A DNA stretch of 43,868 nt from Candidatus Bathyarchaeota archaeon (GTDB lineage: Archaea > Thermoproteota > Bathyarchaeia > TCS64), in the NCBI GenBank assembly GCA_026014875.1, contig JAOZHO010000050.1, forward strand, positions 100,090 through 143,957. The letters are read 5' to 3'. Numbering within the stretch: position 1 is the first letter of the stretch; the number at the start of each line of letters is the position of its first letter. The notes under the pieces are model-generated. The model was not told where the DNA came from. It saw only the letters and a program-made list of their open reading frames with translations, and ran no database searches. The position numbers and the translations under genes were made by a program. Positions 41,000 to 43,868 of this stretch are shown here, in pieces.

Positions 41000-42024
41000 T
41001 CCACGTCGACCCTGTAGGCCCTGTCGATGGTGAGCTCCGCGATCCTCGCAGCATGATGGCTGATCTTCCTCAGGCACTCCCTGACGTTTACCACATCCGA
41101 GAGAACACCGGTCGCCCCCGACCCCCCGAACACCGGCAGAGGAGTCACCCCCCTGTAGATCTCATCGATCACCCTCTTCATCCCGATGATCTCATCGGTG
41201 TCCTCGATGTTCCTCGAGAGAAACCCCTGCACCGCCCGATCATACGACGAGAAAGTGATCTCCGCAGACTCCGTCAGCGCCTCGAAGACCTCCACAGGCA
41301 CCACGATACCGCTCTCGATGACACGGATAACGCTCTCAGCGATGCTCGTAGCGTGATCCCCTATCCTCTCGATAGTCCCCACCAGAGTCTGATACTCGAG
41401 GCAGTCCAGCGCATCCACCCCCAGCCTCCTCCCCAGCACGGGGTCCACGGCCACCCTCCGGATCAGCCTCAGCAGCAGGAACCTCAGCTGATCGATGTCC
41501 TCCTCCAGCGAGAGCACTGACCTCGCCAGCCCCACGTCCCCCTCCCGGAAGGCCACCAGGATGTCCCGGCACATCGAATAAGCGATCGCGTGCATCCTCT
41601 CCACGCTCGAGGCCAGCGAGGCCTGAGACTCGTCCACCAGGGTCTGGAGCACGATGCTCCTCGCCTCCGACTCCAGCACCATCATGAATAGCCTCCCCGC
41701 CACCTCCCGCACGACCCTCTGCTGACCCGGCGAGAACACCTCCCCCGAGGAGAGCTTCACCACGGTGCAGCCGTCCAGGAAAGCCCCGACGATCCGCCTC
41801 ACGATGGACCCGTCCGCCTCCCCCGCCTCCACCCCCAGATGGATCTCCCGCCCCCGCCCCCCCCTCTCCAGCGTCGACTGGATCACCAGGGAGCCGTCCG
41901 ACTGCACATCCATGGAGACCTCGTCCCCCTTCCCCAGCCCGTGGAGCTCCAGCCACGCCTTGGGCATGGAAACCACCAGGGACGACCTCCCCAGGGCCAC
42001 GATCTTCCTCCGCTCCGAAGTCAT
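40996..42024 (-). CDS. AbrB-domain plus PhoU-domain regulator
   Basis: 342 residues. Residues 4-50 form a SpoVT/AbrB-type swapped-hairpin domain (RKIVALGRSSLVVSMPKAWLE, LGKGDEVSMDV, GSLVIQS), a DNA-binding or dimerisation unit. Two PhoU-like three-helix repeats follow (about 110-340), with EEDIDQLRFLLLRLIRR, ERIGDHATSIAESV and KISHHAARIAELTIDRAY. This AbrB-PhoU arrangement is common in archaea and is linked to phosphate-uptake control, often near pst genes, which are absent here. ATG 42024 lies ~27 nt after the TATA box TAATATATACG (42046-42056), so the mRNA is probably leaderless; the frame's earlier start is not likely used. Its stop overlaps the neighbouring gene's end by 4 nt. Confidence 0.92.
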   Translation of the reverse strand: MTSERRKIVALGRSSLVVSMPKAWLELHGLGKGDEVSMDVQSDGSLVIQSTLERGGRGREIHLGVEAGEADGSIVRRIVGAFLDGCTVVKLSSGEVFSPGQQRVVREVAGRLFMMVLESEARSIVLQTLVDESQASLASSVERMHAIAYSMCRDILVAFREGDVGLARSVLSLEEDIDQLRFLLLRLIRRVAVDPVLGRRLGVDALDCLEYQTLVGTIERIGDHATSIAESVIRVIESGIVVPVEVFEALTESAEITFSSYDRAVQGFLSRNIEDTDEIIGMKRVIDEIYRGVTPLPVFGGSGATGVLSDVVNVRECLRKISHHAARIAELTIDRAYRVDVD

Positions 42025-42045
42025 CAAACCACCATCGGGCGCCTT

Positions 42046-42135
42046 CGTATATATTATTGACGGTTTCCTGAAAAAATATTGCGTATATATACAAATATAA
42101 TCGAACACGCCGATATAGCGACAACGTATATATTA
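42046..42135. promoter_or_regulatory. Divergent promoter with three TATA-like boxes
   Basis: CGTATATATTA occurs at 42046-42056 (minus-strand gene, ~27 nt to ATG 42024) and again at 42125-42135 (plus-strand gene, ~40 nt to ATG 42170). A third, GCGTATATATAC, lies at about 42081-42092. The two near-identical boxes could be used by the same factors to balance the two directions. Confidence 0.55.
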
Positions 42136-42169
42136 CTCAGACGGCCCTACCTCGCCCGAGGTAAAAGAC

Positions 42170-42313
42170 ATGATGTATAAGTGCCTAAAGTGCGAAAACG
42201 AGTTCGAAGTCTTCCAAGATGCGACCTGCCCCAAGTGCGGAGCGACGGACTACGACGTGGAGACCCTCAGAAAATGGAAGATGGCCCACCCCGTCGCGGG
42301 CGACGAGGCTTGA
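42170..42313 (+). CDS. Small zinc-ribbon protein
   Basis: 47 residues, MMYKCLKCENEFEVFQ then ATCPKCGATDYDV, with two CxxC pairs forming a rubredoxin-like zinc ribbon. A GAGGT ribosome site at 42158-42162 lies 8-11 nt before the tandem ATGs at 42170/42173. Such tiny archaeal ribbons may bind nucleic acid or other proteins; no function can be named. The next gene overlaps by TTGA and encodes a second, shorter ribbon of the same layout, so the two are translated together. Confidence 0.8.
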   Translation: MMYKCLKCENEFEVFQDATCPKCGATDYDVETLRKWKMAHPVAGDEA

Positions 42314-42429
42314 AATTCAAGTGCAATAAATGCGAGACCGAGTTCGAGGCTAAGATAACCGCCCGATGCCCCAGCTGCGGCGAGACCATGGACATAACTC
42401 CCATCCAAAAGCACAGGGCCCCCATCTGA
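42310..42429 (+). CDS. Second small zinc-ribbon protein
   Basis: 39 residues starting at TTG 42310: KFKCNKCETEFEAKI, then ARCPSCGETMDI, giving two CxxC pairs at 5-8 and 20-23. It resembles the preceding gene (CxxCexEFE...CPxCG), suggesting duplication. The 4-nt TTGA overlap with the upstream stop indicates translational coupling. It is well below usual gene-finder limits and could be missed. Confidence 0.75.
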   Translation: MKFKCNKCETEFEAKITARCPSCGETMDITPIQKHRAPI

Positions 42430-42478
42430 GCCCCCGCACCCCAGCCAGAAGCAACCCCACAGACCCAGCGGAAGCCCT

Positions 42479-43336
42479 TCAGCCCAGCATCGCGTTCGCC
42501 TTGAGCCCCTTGGGCGTCTTGAACTCCACCACGCAGGACTCCAGATCGTCCCCCACCACCACGGGATCCAGGCTCCCCAGCCCGTGCCCCGCCGCCTCCA
42601 CGATATGCCGGACCCTCCCCGGGTCGAACCCCATCACCCTCGCCATCGTCGCGTCCACGGAGACCGGGTTCCTACCCAGGATGACGCACCCCAGTCTCCG
42701 GGGGTTGCCGCTGATCACCCCTTCGAGCCCCATCCTGCCATCTATCAGGCACAGCCCGCTCCTGAACATCCTGTTCAGATCCAGGATCACCTCGTGGATC
42801 TCCGGATGATAGAAACCCTGATCCTTCCTCGGCAGCAAACCGAACATGTTCTTCAACGCCCCCGTGACCCATGTGAGACTGTGGGTCTTAGCCAACGCCA
42901 CCGAGACGAAGCTCCCGGCATCGGCTAGAGGAACGGGTAGCTCGGGGTCCTTGAAGTAGCATCCATCGAAGTCGAACTTGGTCAACGGCGAGCCGCTGAG
43001 GTTAATGAGGGAGATGTTCACCCCCCGACCCTGAAGCCTTTCAACGTAAGCCCCGTAACCGTACCTCTCGAAGGCCCTGTCGGCGTACTTGGACATGCTG
43101 TCGGATTCAACGATCCTGATCTCGAGACCCCCGTCCTCCTCGAGGACGTAATCCACCAGAGCCTCCACCACCCCCACCTTCACGTTGGCGCACCCCGTGT
43201 GATCGTTGCCCGTGCAAATATTCGGCTTGACGATCAACGGGGATCCCAGATCCCCCAACCCCCCGAGTAGCTCGATAGCCTCCCCCAGAGCCTCCCCAAA
43301 ATTATCTCGGCATCCCACCAGAGCAACAGTATCCAT
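42479..43336 (-). CDS. DUF362-domain protein
   Basis: 285 residues. The DUF362 pattern includes LIVKPNICTG (the KPN loop), VEALVDYVLEEDG, IRIVESDSMSKYADRAFERYGYG, SVALAKTHSLTWVTGALKNMFGLLP and GLCLIDGRMGLEG followed by NPVSVDATMARVMGF. Many family members carry a C-terminal ferredoxin domain; this one does not. The function of the family is not settled (iron-sulfur or cofactor-related roles have been suggested). ATG 43336 gives a normal start. The downstream partner on the same strand is not close. Confidence 0.85.
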   Translation of the reverse strand: MDTVALVGCRDNFGEALGEAIELLGGLGDLGSPLIVKPNICTGNDHTGCANVKVGVVEALVDYVLEEDGGLEIRIVESDSMSKYADRAFERYGYGAYVERLQGRGVNISLINLSGSPLTKFDFDGCYFKDPELPVPLADAGSFVSVALAKTHSLTWVTGALKNMFGLLPRKDQGFYHPEIHEVILDLNRMFRSGLCLIDGRMGLEGVISGNPRRLGCVILGRNPVSVDATMARVMGFDPGRVRHIVEAAGHGLGSLDPVVVGDDLESCVVEFKTPKGLKANAMLG

Positions 43337-43424
43337 CGAACAGCCCCAACCTACTCAAGGACACCAGAACATAATAATTGGCGCACGCAACCCCGGGACA
43401 ACCTACTCCCCACTGCTTCAAAAC

Positions 43425-43480
43425 ACAACAAAAAACGCGCCTCAAAAAACGCGCGGGAACTCAACCGTGACTAAATCACG
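43425..43480 (-). terminator. Terminator region of the zinc-ribbon gene
   Basis: On the minus strand, just after the stop at 43486, comes CGTGA-tttag-TCACG (43466-43480), then two GCGCGTTTTTT elements (about 43445-43455 and 43429-43440). Hairpin plus T runs fit archaeal termination, and the direct repeat gives two chances. Confidence 0.5.
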
Positions 43481-43485
43481 AAAAG

Positions 43486-43647
43486 CTAGTACCTTGGGGG
43501 CCTATGCTTCTGGAAACACTCCCGACAATAGACGGGGCGCCCCTGCGTGGGCTTGAACGGGACCTCTGCCTCCTTGCCGCAGTCGTCGCAGGTGATCTTA
43601 TGCATCTCCCTGGGACCCCGATCGTTCCCCCTGTCTCTATAACCCAT
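43486..43647 (-). CDS. CxxC zinc-ribbon protein of the small archaeal VPFKPT..RPVYC family
   Basis: 53 residues. After a basic N-terminus come ITCDDCGKEAEVPFKPT and GRPVYCRECFQKHRPP, two CxxC pairs separated by 17 residues. This is a well-known, highly conserved small ribbon in archaea and some bacteria (often annotated CxxC-x17-CxxC), thought to bind RNA or the ribosome. The ribosome site GGAGGG sits 5-6 nt before the ATG, one of the strongest in the window. A terminator lies right after the stop. Confidence 0.9.
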   Translation of the reverse strand: MGYRDRGNDRGPREMHKITCDDCGKEAEVPFKPTQGRPVYCRECFQKHRPPRY

Positions 43648-43868
43648 AATTTCCCTCCTTTTCAGCCAGTTATACCAAAGAAATTGAGAACCAACTCTCC
43701 GCTATACCACAGAAATAGCCTGAATTAACCCATTTAAAACTAACGCTCCACCATAACCGTCGCTCAACCCTCGGGAACGAAGGCCACAGCCCTCAACGGC
43801 AACCCCACGGAGAACGCCCCCCGGGCAATCCATTGTTAAATACGGAGTTGATGAATACATTTCATCTC
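43648..43868. other. Right-edge region without a clear gene
   Basis: 221 bases holding the upstream control region of the zinc-ribbon gene. A minus-strand frame with about 21 residues ending VAFVPEG may be the end of another gene or remnant, but an in-frame stop lies just before it, so I do not call it. TGTTAAATACG at about 43834-43844 could be a promoter for a gene beyond the edge. Confidence 0.35.

Noticed and set aside
43755-43830. Short minus-strand frame ending VAFVPEG
   Set aside because: An in-frame stop sits ~20 codons upstream and no start or family pattern is visible.

Overview
The window is archaeal chromosome, probably from an uncultivated TACK-type lineage, with Bathyarchaeia-like as my best guess. 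Archaeal markers are aIF5B followed by ribosomal protein eS6, an alpha2-type archaeal glycyl-tRNA synthetase, archease, an AbrB-PhoU regulator, several tiny zinc-ribbon proteins, and TATA boxes about 25-40 nt upstream of starts, several giving leaderless or nearly leaderless mRNAs. The lineage guess rests on metabolism (CoA transferase, two LarA-family sequences, altronate-dehydratase-like pair, stand-alone TPP enzyme) and on a C-terminal GIPGFP-plus-helix anchor on two surface proteins. Most of the window is GC-rich and densely coding. I saw no rRNA, tRNA, CRISPR array, integrase or transposase.

Layout. 1-6.0 kb: end of an alkaline-phosphatase-superfamily enzyme, two tandem PhoU/TrkA-C proteins, aIF5B and eS6 (minus), a small CPF-motif protein and a CaiB-type CoA transferase. 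6.0-6.7 kb: a decayed FAD-oxidoreductase start and empty DNA. 6.7-15.3 kb: Nim-like flavoprotein, glutaredoxin plus ferredoxin:thioredoxin reductase, M19-like dipeptidase, TPP enzyme, MBL hydrolase, LemA plus DUF2207, CBS protein. 15.4-20.4 kb: an accessory block with a transglutaminase surface protein, a collagen-like protein and gene debris, bracketed by copies of a repeat built on an 11-bp unit. 20.4-33.3 kb: LarA stub, GuaA plus archease, receiver-PAS-GAF regulator, class V aminotransferase, a carbohydrate cluster (CBS-GT4, toroid glycosidase-like, GH130), full LarA, UxaA pair, CinA domain and a lipoate-ligase stub. 33.3-34.9 kb: glycyl-tRNA synthetase. 34.9-39.3 kb: another repeat copy, then a very AT-rich block with a PIN-domain protein divergent from a Ski2/Hel308-like helicase that carries a C-terminal PD-(D/E)XK-like nuclease. 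39.4-43.9 kb: VOC pseudogene, beta-propeller surface protein, AbrB-PhoU, three small zinc ribbons and a DUF362 protein.

How it fits together. Translation and nucleotide genes form the conserved backbone. The sugar cluster looks like nucleotide-sensing synthesis and phosphorolytic breakdown of an oligosaccharide, probably mannose-based. The redoxin and FTR form a ferredoxin-driven thiol-reducing pair. The two AT-rich or accessory blocks start at the same kind of repeat, each just upstream of a minus-strand housekeeping gene, which suggests preferred insertion sites. The PIN/helicase-nuclease pair is the best candidate for an undescribed system, most plausibly antiviral or anti-plasmid defence. 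Four truncated gene remnants (FAD oxidoreductase, LarA, lipoate ligase, VOC) show that the chromosome is actively being rearranged and trimmed.
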